12,155 nt of DNA, from positions 1 to 12,155 of the forward strand of contig DAOLDB010000086.1 of NCBI GenBank assembly GCA_035327565.1. The letters run 5' to 3'. This DNA is from JABDLO01 sp035327565 (lineage in GTDB: Bacteria > Bacteroidota > Bacteroidia > Chitinophagales > Saprospiraceae). Shown piece by piece: positions 1 to 7,240 of this stretch (position 1 is its first letter; each line of letters opens with the position of its first letter). The notes below the pieces were generated by a model. That model was not told the DNA's origin. It was given only the letters and a program-made list of their open reading frames with translations, and ran no database searches. The position numbers and the translations under genes are program-made.

Positions 1-4
1 ATTA

Positions 5-1228
5 TCACCGAAACGCTTCCATAAAATCATCACTGATCTTAAAGCGGGTGATCACTGGGTTTTGGAAATTTCGTTCAGGTGGGTATTCGTCAAGAAATGC
101 ACTGAGCGCCTGCCTCAAAGGGTGATCCGGCTCTTCATGGATGATTTGCTTTGCATGTTTATAAAATGAGTTTGAAAGCTTTATACTTCCATGGTACAAC
201 CCATCGTGGTGTCCTACTCCGTAAAATATATAAGTTGAAAAAGAAAAAAGTAGATTCCGGCCTGAGATAAACTCTCTGTGTAGAGAATAGGCCTTTCCAT
301 TTTGCATATCAATAAACAGTACCCGGCGATTCATCATTGGCAATACCAGCAAACCCTCTATAGAGGTGATTTCACCCATAGGAATCATCAACTGCGGGAA
401 TTTATCATTTTTATTACCTGAATAGCTTTGTAAAACATCCATAAAATGAAAATATCTCGCCGATGTATTCTCATCATTGCCCAACGCAATATAAGGCTCA
501 CATATATTTTGGACAACTTTATAAATGGTATCTGAATTGAGGAGGCTGATCACCACTCCATCTTCTACGTTGACCATTTGACTAGAAGTTGATCCGCCAC
601 CCACATCCTGCTTTTCATCATATATAAATTCCCCGACTTTCTCATTTGTATAGGTATTGTACAGCTTTAACATCCCATCTTCTTTGTCAATGGTTAATAC
701 GTATAGCAAACTGTCTTTATGATGTAACGCCTGACCTCTAATGTTATCAAATTTGCGCAATTTTGTCCGGGTCGGTATATGGTATTCCACTATATGATTC
801 CTGCTAATGTCTGACAGGTAAAGGGTTTTATTAGGACAATCCAGTGCAAAATCAGGTAAAGATGTCATGCCAAAAGGGTCGCTCGGAGGATATCCCTCCA
901 GTATATGGTTATCAGAATACAAGTAATTTCCTTCTAAATCAAAAAAATGTATTCTATCACTGCGATTCTTTTGATCCCTGATGATCATGAGGTCATCACA
1001 AAAATAAATCCGTGAAACGCCTTCCAAAAAGATAGTATCCTGTAATGGGATATATTCTATATGATCAATATACCGGGTAAAATCGAAAATTTTTTCCAAA
1101 GGCTTGGCTTCCGGAATGACCAATGATCTGGAGCTGGTATTTTCCTGTTGTGTGCAACAGAACAGGAGGAAAATAATGATCCCAAAGGAAGCAAAAAGCA
1201 CCTTCAAGTTATCATAAAGCTTTACCAT
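5..1228 (-). CDS. six-bladed beta-propeller lipoprotein (DUF5128-like)
   Basis: The protein is predicted to be a 407-residue cell-envelope lipoprotein with a beta-propeller body. The frame is open up to 1315, but the start at 1228 is preferred. From there the protein begins MVKLYDN and has a hydrophobic stretch ending in LLFCC (Cys24/Cys25), a lipoprotein signal. That ATG also overlaps the stop of the upstream peptide gene by one base (TAATG). The mature part opens with an FDFTRYIDHIEYIPL segment, has an SDTIYKV element near the middle, and ends NPVITRFKISDDF. All three are matched in the propeller at 7241-8413, so the two are likely paralogues. From memory the layout fits the Bacteroidota 6-bladed propeller family PF17170. 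The biochemical function of this family is unknown; binding of a ligand or of the neighbouring peptide is inference. The gene is complete, with its TGA stop near the window edge. Confidence 0.85.
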   Translation of the reverse strand: MVKLYDNLKVLFASFGIIIFLLFCCTQQENTSSRSLVIPEAKPLEKIFDFTRYIDHIEYIPLQDTIFLEGVSRIYFCDDLMIIRDQKNRSDRIHFFDLEGNYLYSDNHILEGYPPSDPFGMTSLPDFALDCPNKTLYLSDISRNHIVEYHIPTRTKLRKFDNIRGQALHHKDSLLYVLTIDKEDGMLKLYNTYTNEKVGEFIYDEKQDVGGGSTSSQMVNVEDGVVISLLNSDTIYKVVQNICEPYIALGNDENTSARYFHFMDVLQSYSGNKNDKFPQLMIPMGEITSIEGLLVLPMMNRRVLFIDMQNGKAYSLHREFISGRNLLFSFSTYIFYGVGHHDGLYHGSIKLSNSFYKHAKQIIHEEPDHPLRQALSAFLDEYPPERNFQNPVITRFKISDDFMEAFR

Positions 1229-1425
1229 TATTGCTGCGGTCCTCCACAATCTATTATAATTGGAGCGCCACAGGTACATGAAACTTGTGTATTGGCTCCT
1301 GCATTGAAACACCATGTTTCATGACAAACGCCATTAAAATGATAATCAACTTTACAATCAGCATAAGAAAAATGAAAGATTAAAACTAAAACATTAATCA
1401 ACAAAAACTGAATAAATCTCTTCAT
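1228..1425 (-). CDS. small secreted six-cysteine peptide
   Basis: This 65-residue protein starts MKRF, has a hydrophobic core at residues 4-21, and carries a plausible signal peptidase I site after SYA (residue 22). The predicted mature peptide is about 43 residues with six cysteines (24, 34, 39, 50, 52, 60; spacing C-x9-C-x4-C-x10-C-x-C-x7-C), enough for three disulfides. It ends in a Gly-Gly-Pro-Gln-Gln tail. The ATG follows an AT-rich leader with no Shine-Dalgarno, which is usual in Bacteroidota. Its TAA stop overlaps the propeller ATG, so the two are probably translated together. I do not recognise the family. It resembles NVEALA peptides (PF14055) in size, signal, cysteine-rich tail and propeller neighbour, but no NVEALA motif is present. 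It could be a signal, toxin-like or structural peptide. Function is unassigned. Confidence 0.72.
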   Translation of the reverse strand: MKRFIQFLLINVLVLIFHFSYADCKVDYHFNGVCHETWCFNAGANTQVSCTCGAPIIIDCGGPQQ

Positions 1426-1462
1426 AATTATAAATTTTTAGTTCAACAAAAGATTTAACACC

Positions 1463-1490
1463 CAATATTACACACACACACACTTCCAAA
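1463..1490 (-). promoter_or_regulatory. candidate promoter with GT-repeat spacer before the peptide gene
   Basis: On the minus strand a TTTG (1490-1487) is followed after 16 bases by TAATATTG (1470-1463), one mismatch from the Bacteroidota -7 consensus TAnnTTTG. The spacing is shorter than the usual 17-23. The spacer is almost entirely a GT dinucleotide run. The site lies in the 120-base gap between the permease and the peptide gene, about 38 bases from the peptide ATG. It is a motif match only; the peptide could instead be transcribed by read-through from the pump genes. Confidence 0.3.
1470..1483. repeat. (AC)7 dinucleotide tract
   Basis: Seven uninterrupted AC units on the plus strand (GT on the minus strand) sit between the RND permease stop and the six-cysteine peptide start, inside the candidate promoter spacer. 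Such tracts can change length by replication slippage. Whether seven units are enough to vary in this organism is not known. Confidence 0.85.
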
Positions 1491-1545
1491 TTTTTCTATT
1501 ACTTATTTTGATTATTATTAGCATTTTGTGCCATTTTCTACTACT

Positions 1546-4500
1546 CTATAATCTCTCCGAACTGGTTTTTCCCTTAGACCGGGAACCTCGCATCACGAGA
1601 AACAGTACCGGTATAAATACCAGGCTCGACAATGTACCCACTATGAGTCCTCCGATGATGGCCAAAGCCAGGGGTGTCTGGATCTCAGCACCCATGCCCG
1701 AGGTAAACAATACAGGCATGAAGGCGAGGATCGTTGTAAGCGACGTCATGATGATGGGTTGCAATCGCCTCTCACTCGCTACGAGTATGGATTTGTCCAG
1801 ATCCATAGATGCGGCTAGATTCTTATTGATCATGTCAATTTTTAAAATAGCATCATTGACGATGATCCCTGCCATCACTATAATACCCACCATCGATACC
1901 GTATTCAATGTCTGTCCCGTAAGGTAAAGCAAACCCAATGCCCCCATCGCAGACACGGGTACGATCAGCAATACAATGAGTGGCTGTACAAATGATTCAA
2001 ATTGAGCCGCCAAAATCAAATACAGCAATACCAGGACTATCAAAAATATGGAGGTAAGTTGTTTTAAAAGTTTCTCATTTTCGAAATGCTGCCCCTCAAA
2101 AAATAAATGATACCTACCCTCTCGGGTCAAAGAGGACTTCAGGTGTGTCATGTACCCTGGATTATAATCAGGAAAATGTACCGGAAACGATTCTCCTGTT
2201 ATCGTAGACTTTATTTCTTTATAATAAGATATTTTGCGCACATTCACGAGGAGATGCAGGGGTATGTATTCGCCATTTTTGTTTTGCACGGATTGATCAT
2301 GCAGTATTGAATAAAGATCCTGCCCGGCATCTATTCCCAGAATTATCGGTATAAATCGATCGCTCGATCTCAATTTACTCACCTCGAAAGAATTGAATAA
2401 AGCTTTTATTTTATTGACCAATGCCTGGTATTCCAGTCCATACGTTTCAAGAATATCGGTTTTTATGGTAATTTCGAGGTATTCGTCCTGAGGAGGTGTT
2501 TTAAATCCAGGAAATACATTCCTGACCTGATCCACTACATCACTAATTTGATCTAAAGGAGGTATTTCGATTTTTCCAATGGGTTGTATATGTGCAATCA
2601 GAGGTGCTTTTTCCTGTCCAAAGATATAGTCAAAAGTATTTTTAACGGGAAAGACGGTAAACTGAGCTTGATGATGATGCTCATTTATCCAGGCATTTAC
2701 CGAGTTTTTAGCTGCATTGAAATGATCCGGCGAATCCAGCCTGGCATATATCTCAGCTTCATTGATGCCGGTTTCTTCGTCGATGAGGAGAAATTGTTTT
2801 TCACCGATAATGGAACTCATCTGAGAGATGTAAGGCGACACCTTTCGATAAAGGTTGGCTATCCGGTTTTCATTTTCCCGGACATCGATGTTTTCATTCC
2901 AATCGATGTGAACTTCCATCCCATCAGCAGTTATGGCCGGAAATGCCTCTACATTCAAGACCCGGTATATGAAATATCCCCCAGCTGATAACAGTAAAAA
3001 AATGACAAAAATGAGCTTGTAATAATGCAAAATTTTTAAAACCAAACTTGTATGCAGGCGATGAAGTACACCTTTATGCATTGATTTTTGATTTACCGTT
3101 TTTCTCAACAACAGTCTGGCAATGACAGGTAGTACAAAAAAAGATACCAGCAGAGAAGAGGTCAATGCTATGGTAATGGAAATGGCCTGATCGTAAAACA
3201 ATGCTCCGGCTACACCGCTGATGAGTATTAAAGGAAGAAATACCGAGCAGGTAGTCATAGCCGAACTGATCAGTGGCCGAATGACCTCAACTGTGCCGGA
3301 TATATAGTTTTCATCTTTTTTGGTTTGGAGTACGGCATGTTGCCTTATATTGTCAATAATGATGATGGCATTATCGATCATTAAACCAATGCCGAGTATA
3401 AGCCCTGCCAGGGAGATAATATTGATAGAAATACCCGCCAAATAAAATCCCAACAGCGATACGAGAAGGCCTAAAGGAACGGTAAAAATGATCAGAACAG
3501 GGAGCCTCCATTCTCTGAAAAATAAAAACAATACCATACCGCTGAATAATATACCGTACAGGAGTGAAGTGCGTAGGTTTTGATAGCTTAACTCTAAAAT
3601 GGCAGACTGGTCATTGTGCACTTGCAGATCAACCAAAGGATAATTTTCGTGCATGTCTGCCAACAACACTTCCACTTTTTCTTTCAGGGTAAAATTATTG
3701 GCATCTTCCCTTTTCCTGATGCTGAGTAAAACACCTGGTTTCTCATCCCAAAGATAACCACTTCTCCTTTCACTGGGTCGCACCGTAATATCTGCCAGAT
3801 CTTTTAATTGATAAATCTGATTGTGTACAGTGATGTAGACCTGTTCCAGATCGGACAGGGATATGAGACCGGCACCTAATTCAATATTGTACTGGTATTG
3901 GCCATCTCTGATCATAATATTTCCCAGGTCTATATTATGGTTTCTGATTTGCTGTGCAAGCTGTTCTTCATTGATTCCCAGAGATAGCAATTTATCCATT
4001 TTAGGTGATACCAATATTTCAGGAACAGAAAGACCATGCAGATCGACGAAGGCGATTTCCTGTAGTTGCTCAAGTCTCCGTTTGATTACTTTTTCAGCAA
4101 ATTCGGAAAGTTCTAAAGGATCTACTTGACGGACATCACGAGGTACGACCGCAATATAGAAAATGGGGACGTCTGTTAAAGTAGACTTCACCACTCTTGG
4201 CCGGCTTACGTCTCTTGGAAGCAGATTCATCGCCTGGTCGATTTTTTCATTGGCTTCTATGAAAGACAAATCGGTATTGGTACCATGACTCAGCTGAAGT
4301 TCTATGAATGCAGACCCATTTCTGGACGTGGATTCCATATACTCCAAATGTCCCATTTGCATGAGCTGATTCCTCACCGGGCGGGTTATGGTATTTTCAA
4401 TGATCCGGGCTGTTTTATCCGGTGATGATATGCTAACGGTGATGCGGGGGATGGAAACAGAGGGAAGAAGAGAAATGGGTATTGATCTTCCAAAAAATAA

Positions 4501-4569
4501 GGCCAGGACCACGACAGTACAGACCACCATGATAACGGCTATGGGTCGATATAATAAAAATCTCAACAA
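1546..4569 (-). CDS. RND efflux permease
   Basis: This is an inner-membrane proton-driven transporter of the AcrB/CusA superfamily (PF00873), 1007 residues, the normal size. TM1 is at residues about 8-27, followed by a porter loop, TM2-6 (about 335-490), TM7 (about 517-536), a second porter loop and TM8-12 up to the C-terminus. TM4 carries GIGLMIDNAIIIIDNI, so the usual Asp-Asp proton-relay pair is Asp399-Asn400. TM10 reads GIIVNDAILKID, without the AcrB-type lysine at the standard position. The conserved ERRLQPIIMT block near residues 933-942 is present. The start is TTG: an in-frame stop (4590-4588) lies 18 bases upstream of it with no ATG or GTG between, and the first internal ATG (Met14) would cut into TM1. 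It follows the adaptor gene by 46 bases, so the two probably form one operon. Substrate cannot be told from sequence. Confidence 0.95.
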   Translation of the reverse strand: MLRFLLYRPIAVIMVVCTVVVLALFFGRSIPISLLPSVSIPRITVSISSPDKTARIIENTITRPVRNQLMQMGHLEYMESTSRNGSAFIELQLSHGTNTDLSFIEANEKIDQAMNLLPRDVSRPRVVKSTLTDVPIFYIAVVPRDVRQVDPLELSEFAEKVIKRRLEQLQEIAFVDLHGLSVPEILVSPKMDKLLSLGINEEQLAQQIRNHNIDLGNIMIRDGQYQYNIELGAGLISLSDLEQVYITVHNQIYQLKDLADITVRPSERRSGYLWDEKPGVLLSIRKREDANNFTLKEKVEVLLADMHENYPLVDLQVHNDQSAILELSYQNLRTSLLYGILFSGMVLFLFFREWRLPVLIIFTVPLGLLVSLLGFYLAGISINIISLAGLILGIGLMIDNAIIIIDNIRQHAVLQTKKDENYISGTVEVIRPLISSAMTTCSVFLPLILISGVAGALFYDQAISITIALTSSLLVSFFVLPVIARLLLRKTVNQKSMHKGVLHRLHTSLVLKILHYYKLIFVIFLLLSAGGYFIYRVLNVEAFPAITADGMEVHIDWNENIDVRENENRIANLYRKVSPYISQMSSIIGEKQFLLIDEETGINEAEIYARLDSPDHFNAAKNSVNAWINEHHHQAQFTVFPVKNTFDYIFGQEKAPLIAHIQPIGKIEIPPLDQISDVVDQVRNVFPGFKTPPQDEYLEITIKTDILETYGLEYQALVNKIKALFNSFEVSKLRSSDRFIPIILGIDAGQDLYSILHDQSVQNKNGEYIPLHLLVNVRKISYYKEIKSTITGESFPVHFPDYNPGYMTHLKSSLTREGRYHLFFEGQHFENEKLLKQLTSIFLIVLVLLYLILAAQFESFVQPLIVLLIVPVSAMGALGLLYLTGQTLNTVSMVGIIVMAGIIVNDAILKIDMINKNLAASMDLDKSILVASERRLQPIIMTSLTTILAFMPVLFTSGMGAEIQTPLALAIIGGLIVGTLSSLVFIPVLFLVMRGSRSKGKTSSERL

Positions 4570-4586
4570 TGTAGGTGCATTTTCAT
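4566..4586 (-). other. six-codon mini-ORF overlapping the permease TTG start
   Basis: On the minus strand an ATG at 4586 opens a six-codon frame (MKMHLH) whose TGA stop (4568-4566) overlaps the TTG start of the permease. It could position terminating ribosomes for re-initiation at the weak TTG. This is inferred from layout alone, and such a short overlap may be chance. Confidence 0.3.
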
Positions 4587-4615
4587 GTTACAGTCCTGCA
4601 TAGTATGGTTCATGT

Positions 4616-5722
4616 TTATGGCTGTTTCAATCGAACGGAAACGTCGTGATCGAGATTAAGATTACCGGTCACGATCACTTTATCACCGTGATTTATGCCT
4701 TCGCTTATGGCCAATGACTCTTTGTTTTCGTAAGCAATATTGACATATTTCCATTTCGCCAATTGGGAAGCTTCATCATATACAAAAACCACATTTCTTC
4801 CCGATCTGGAGACCAAGGCCTTTTTGGGAATGATCACCTGGTCAGGCACGATGCTTTCCAGTTCTACCCTCATATTCATACCTTCATATAAGTTGGAATT
4901 GCCGGAATAAATTCGTGCCCAAAGGGTAACCAGGCCGGTTTCGCCTACGACGGGTCTGATCCTGCTGATACGGGCTTTTACGGTTTTGCCCGAATCGAGT
5001 AATGGATAGGCTGTGACCGGGGTGCCTGTAGATATATTGACAGCCTCACTTTCCATGATCTGAATTTTGATTTCAAACGAGGCGGGATCTATGATGGTAC
5101 AAATATCCTGACCGGCAGTGATGTATTCTTTGTTTTTAACTTTTACTTCTGCTATCCAACCTTTTATGGGAGCAAGTATTATTTTTTTTGATAATTGAAA
5201 TTCAGTCTCTTTGATGCCTGATAAGGCTTTGTTGTATCCGGATAAAATATTGTGCAATCGCAAACGTCTGGGTTCTACGGAAGATTCGTCGTCGGGCTCA
5301 CCCCCATCATTAATAAATCTTTCATTCCTGGCAATATTGGCATCATCGAGTTGATTACGTTTTTGTTCCAATTGGATGTAGAGTTCCTCCATTTCTAAGG
5401 TCAGCAGGGTGTCACCGGTGGAGACGTATTTTCCCTCCGCCAGTCGAAAATCAGTTATTGGTCCCGAAGATTCTGCTTTTACTATGGTTTTATTGAGCGC
5501 TTCCACTTTACCATTTATGATCTTCTGAATGACAAAATCTCCCTTTTTAGTAGATTCCACTTCAACTTCTGTTACCTGATCTGCATAGGCAGTGACACTT
5601 TCATTGTTTTGAGAGGCAGTATCCACATCTTTATTATTCTTAGTGCCGGTACAGGAATTGAATATAAAAATGGATAAAATGAACCATGCCGAAATGCTTT
5701 TTTGATTATTAAGTATTTGCAT
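4616..5722 (-). CDS. RND periplasmic adaptor (membrane-fusion) lipoprotein
   Basis: This 368-residue HlyD/AcrA-type adaptor links an inner-membrane RND permease to an outer-membrane channel. The N-terminus has a hydrophobic stretch ending IFNSC, with Cys24 the likely lipidated residue, so the protein is membrane-anchored. A low-complexity linker follows. The first lipoyl half (about 65-105) contains the EGKYVSTGDTLLTLEMEEL turn, then a short coiled hairpin (about 108-175), and the second lipoyl half with LAPIKGWIAEVKVKNKEYI. A beta-barrel (about 215-290) and a membrane-proximal domain (from about VIIPKKALV to the end) complete the usual order. The hairpin is short, closer to metal or multidrug adaptors of the CusB/MdtA size class than to long-hairpin types. 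It lies directly upstream of the permease and is probably its partner. The outer-membrane channel must be encoded elsewhere. Confidence 0.93.
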   Translation of the reverse strand: MQILNNQKSISAWFILSIFIFNSCTGTKNNKDVDTASQNNESVTAYADQVTEVEVESTKKGDFVIQKIINGKVEALNKTIVKAESSGPITDFRLAEGKYVSTGDTLLTLEMEELYIQLEQKRNQLDDANIARNERFINDGGEPDDESSVEPRRLRLHNILSGYNKALSGIKETEFQLSKKIILAPIKGWIAEVKVKNKEYITAGQDICTIIDPASFEIKIQIMESEAVNISTGTPVTAYPLLDSGKTVKARISRIRPVVGETGLVTLWARIYSGNSNLYEGMNMRVELESIVPDQVIIPKKALVSRSGRNVVFVYDEASQLAKWKYVNIAYENKESLAISEGINHGDKVIVTGNLNLDHDVSVRLKQP

Positions 5723-6171
5723 TATTCTTTGCTATTCAGTTTACATTATGAACCATTTATCGATGGATTTCCATGATATATAAATAGATTAATTCGATAT
5801 TTCCCCTATCAAATGTAACGAATAATTCCGTTTATAAATGCATTTGAACTTTATAAAATTGCTCATTTCTAAAAAATGGGTGTGAAATACAATGTTTTTT
5901 ACACTTTGTCCGATCAGCTTTCCGGTGTCATTGAGTTGTATCGCTTTGGGGGATTAGATTCTTAAAGGAGAATGATTAAAAAAAGCTCTGAACGAACTGA
6001 GTATAAATAGTCTCCCAAAGCTATAGGGGTTATGATATGAAACAGGTATAGTATAATAAAATTAATGATAACGATCCGGTTTAAACTCTCCAAAACATAG
6101 AATATCAGAATGAATAATAAAGGTAATGAAATAAGCCCCCATGATAACGAATTCTATTTACTGGTCACTCT
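5723..6171. other. 449-base intergenic region, no convincing gene
   Basis: This gap separates the adaptor start from the stop of the truncated propeller, both on the minus strand. It holds the candidate adaptor promoter near its left end. On the minus strand there is a weak imperfect stem (CTCAG/CAGAG) followed by seven T at about 5990-5980, which might end transcription of the truncated propeller gene. A 12-codon plus-strand frame at 5972 has an AAAGGAGA sequence before it but no other support. No RNA gene is apparent. Confidence 0.6.
5810..5838 (-). promoter_or_regulatory. candidate promoter of the adaptor-permease operon
   Basis: TACATTTG (5817-5810, minus strand) is an exact match to the Bacteroidota -7 motif TAnnTTTG. 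A TTTA lies 17 bases upstream (5838-5835) as an imperfect -33 element. Transcription would start about 80 bases before the adaptor ATG. It is a motif match only. Confidence 0.42.
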
Positions 6172-6834
6172 TTACCGAACCAAAGTGCCAGGTTTGTGAA
6201 AATATCCCGGAAAGGTATAGATTACAAATGGTTGATCCTCATTGGTTTCATCTATGGCAATGATGCTTCCACCTTCTGTATCCAAAGCGAAATCGTTCAC
6301 CAATCTATCCAACTTTAGCCTGGCAACCGGAAATCCTTCTGTAGTAAATACATGGAATTCAGGTTTTGCAGAAAACAACATATTTTGTACGATCTTACTT
6401 CTGTCTTTCCCTAAATAGAGTGCAAAGATGTAATGGTCATTTACATCCAGCCCGTAATAATAATAATAACCTGCTTTTGTTACATCTTTGATGATGGCTC
6501 TATCATCCAGTTGACCATTTCTCAATTCATTAAGTACTTCCCCCTTTTCGTTCATGATCTCCAATTGGTTAAATGAAGTATTGGCAAATACCCATCTTTT
6601 ACGATCGGTTAAAGACGTCATAACACCATTAAAAGCATAAAAATTCTTATCAGAAACATCCTCAGGAAATATGCCCGGCACAAAATCTGTAAAATGTAAA
6701 GCTTTCATATCTTCCAACCTGAAGAGGGTATGCTTACCTTTTTTATCTGATAAAAGAGCTATCCAGATTGAATCTGACAGGTACATCATTTTTTGTCCTT
6801 GAAAGAATCTAAATTTAGAACTGACAACTTTCAC
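6172..6834 (-). pseudogene. N-terminally truncated TolB-like beta-propeller protein
   Basis: The open frame gives 220 residues starting at GTG (6834), with blade-like segments (RKRWVFANTSFNQLEIMNEKG, DDRAIIKDV, PEFHVFTTEGFPVARLKL) and the ending FALDTEGGSIIAIDETNED...FVIYTFPGYF. This fits the C-terminal part of the Bacteroidota TolB-like propeller lipoproteins (PF15869, from memory), which are usually about 350-400 residues with a lipoprotein signal. Here there is no signal peptide and not enough blades for a closed propeller. The frame can be extended only 12 codons upstream before a TAA (6870-6868), and that stretch adds no signal. I therefore read it as a remnant of a longer gene, though expression of a short form cannot be excluded. 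It is of a different subfamily from the two complete propellers in this window. Confidence 0.6.
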
Positions 6835-6908
6835 TTGAAAAACTACCTTGAGATAAATGTAATTGATTTACTAATATTAAAAGAACCATTCTAATGTTGT
6901 AAATAGTG

Positions 6909-6957
6909 AATGTTAAATTTTAAAATTTTATCAAAAGGAACATTCCAATTTAACATT
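6909..6957. repeat. 11-bp perfect inverted repeat, 27-base spacer
   Basis: AATGTTAAATT at 6909-6919 is the exact reverse complement of AATTTAACATT at 6947-6957. The spacer includes GGAACATTCC, itself a small dyad, which resembles AGAACCATTC at 6881-6890. It could be a regulator site or a weak hairpin before the T-run at 6961. Its AT-rich content makes chance plausible. Confidence 0.55.
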
Positions 6958-7006
6958 GAGTTTTTTATACTAATATATATGAAAACCACCATTTAAATTC
7001 GTCTTG

Positions 7007-7046
7007 TTCCGATTATTTCCGATTATTACCGATTATTTCCGATTAG
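7007..7046. repeat. four tandem 10-bp repeats (TTCCGATTAT)
   Basis: Four adjacent 10-base units read TTCCGATTAT, TTCCGATTAT, TACCGATTAT, TTCCGATTAG. The period equals about one helical turn, so every CCGATTA core faces the same side of the DNA. The array lies about 195 bases before the propeller ATG at 7241 and upstream of its candidate promoter. This is compatible with an array of activator sites, or with a slippage-generated repeat. Confidence 0.88.
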
Positions 7047-7132
7047 AGGTGTTGTATAATTGATTCAAAATCAATATAATTGAAAATATGAATTTAGTGG
7101 TGAGTGAAAATAGAGTTTGTAGTATGAAAATA

Positions 7133-7162
7133 TTGGATATTAATATTAGATGAATATATTTT
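7133..7162 (+). promoter_or_regulatory. candidate promoter of the second propeller gene
   Basis: A TTG (7133-7135) is followed after 19 bases by TATATTTT (7155-7162), one mismatch from TAnnTTTG. Spacing fits the TTG-N17-23-TAnnTTTG promoters described in Bacteroidota. The predicted leader would be about 70 bases. The surrounding sequence is so AT-rich that the match is weak evidence. Confidence 0.32.
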
Positions 7163-7240
7163 ACTGATATTCGTGATACTGGAACCCAACTACAAACCAC
7201 TAATCCAAATGATCAGCCTTTTACTTTAAATAGGTGCAAA

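Larger units (their letters stand above)
6835..7240. other. 406-base AT-rich divergent regulatory region
   Basis: This region lies between the truncated propeller (minus) and the second propeller (plus) and is visibly richer in A+T than the flanking large genes. It contains an 11-bp inverted repeat (6909-6919 with 6947-6957), four 10-bp tandem repeats (7007-7046), a repeated TATAATTGA 20 bases apart (7055 and 7075), and complementary motifs at 7094-7123 and 7189-7203. Only short frames of up to about 28 codons occur, none convincing. No tRNA or known riboswitch is visible. Confidence 0.7.

Noticed and set aside
1229..1315. N-terminal extension of the first propeller to an ATG at 1315
   Set aside because: It would put 29 non-hydrophobic residues before a clear lipoprotein signal and overlaps the peptide gene; the ATG at 1228 fits the signal and the TAATG junction.
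1546..5722. Assignment as a Cus/Czc heavy-metal efflux system
   Set aside because: No methionine-rich or histidine-rich metal sites stand out in the adaptor, and the relay residues do not match CusA; the substrate stays open.
5980..6000. Intrinsic terminator for the truncated propeller (minus strand)
   Set aside because: The stem CTCAG/CAGAG is short and mismatched; only the T-run is typical. It is mentioned in the gap entry and not called separately.
5972..6010. 12-codon plus-strand frame with AAAGGAGA upstream
   Set aside because: It is too short to support, with no context, and Shine-Dalgarno-type sites are not otherwise used by the genes in this window.
6910..6996. 28-codon plus-strand frame (MLNFKILSKG...) in the divergent region
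   Set aside because: It has no ribosome site, signal peptide or cysteine pattern and lies in AT-rich sequence where such frames arise by chance.
7007..7046. CRISPR-like array
   Set aside because: The units are 10 bases and directly adjacent with no spacers, and no cas gene is present.
7088..7153. 21-codon plus-strand frame (MNLVVSENRV...) before the second propeller, checked as a counterpart of the six-cysteine peptide
   Set aside because: It has one cysteine, no signal sequence and no coupling to the propeller start.
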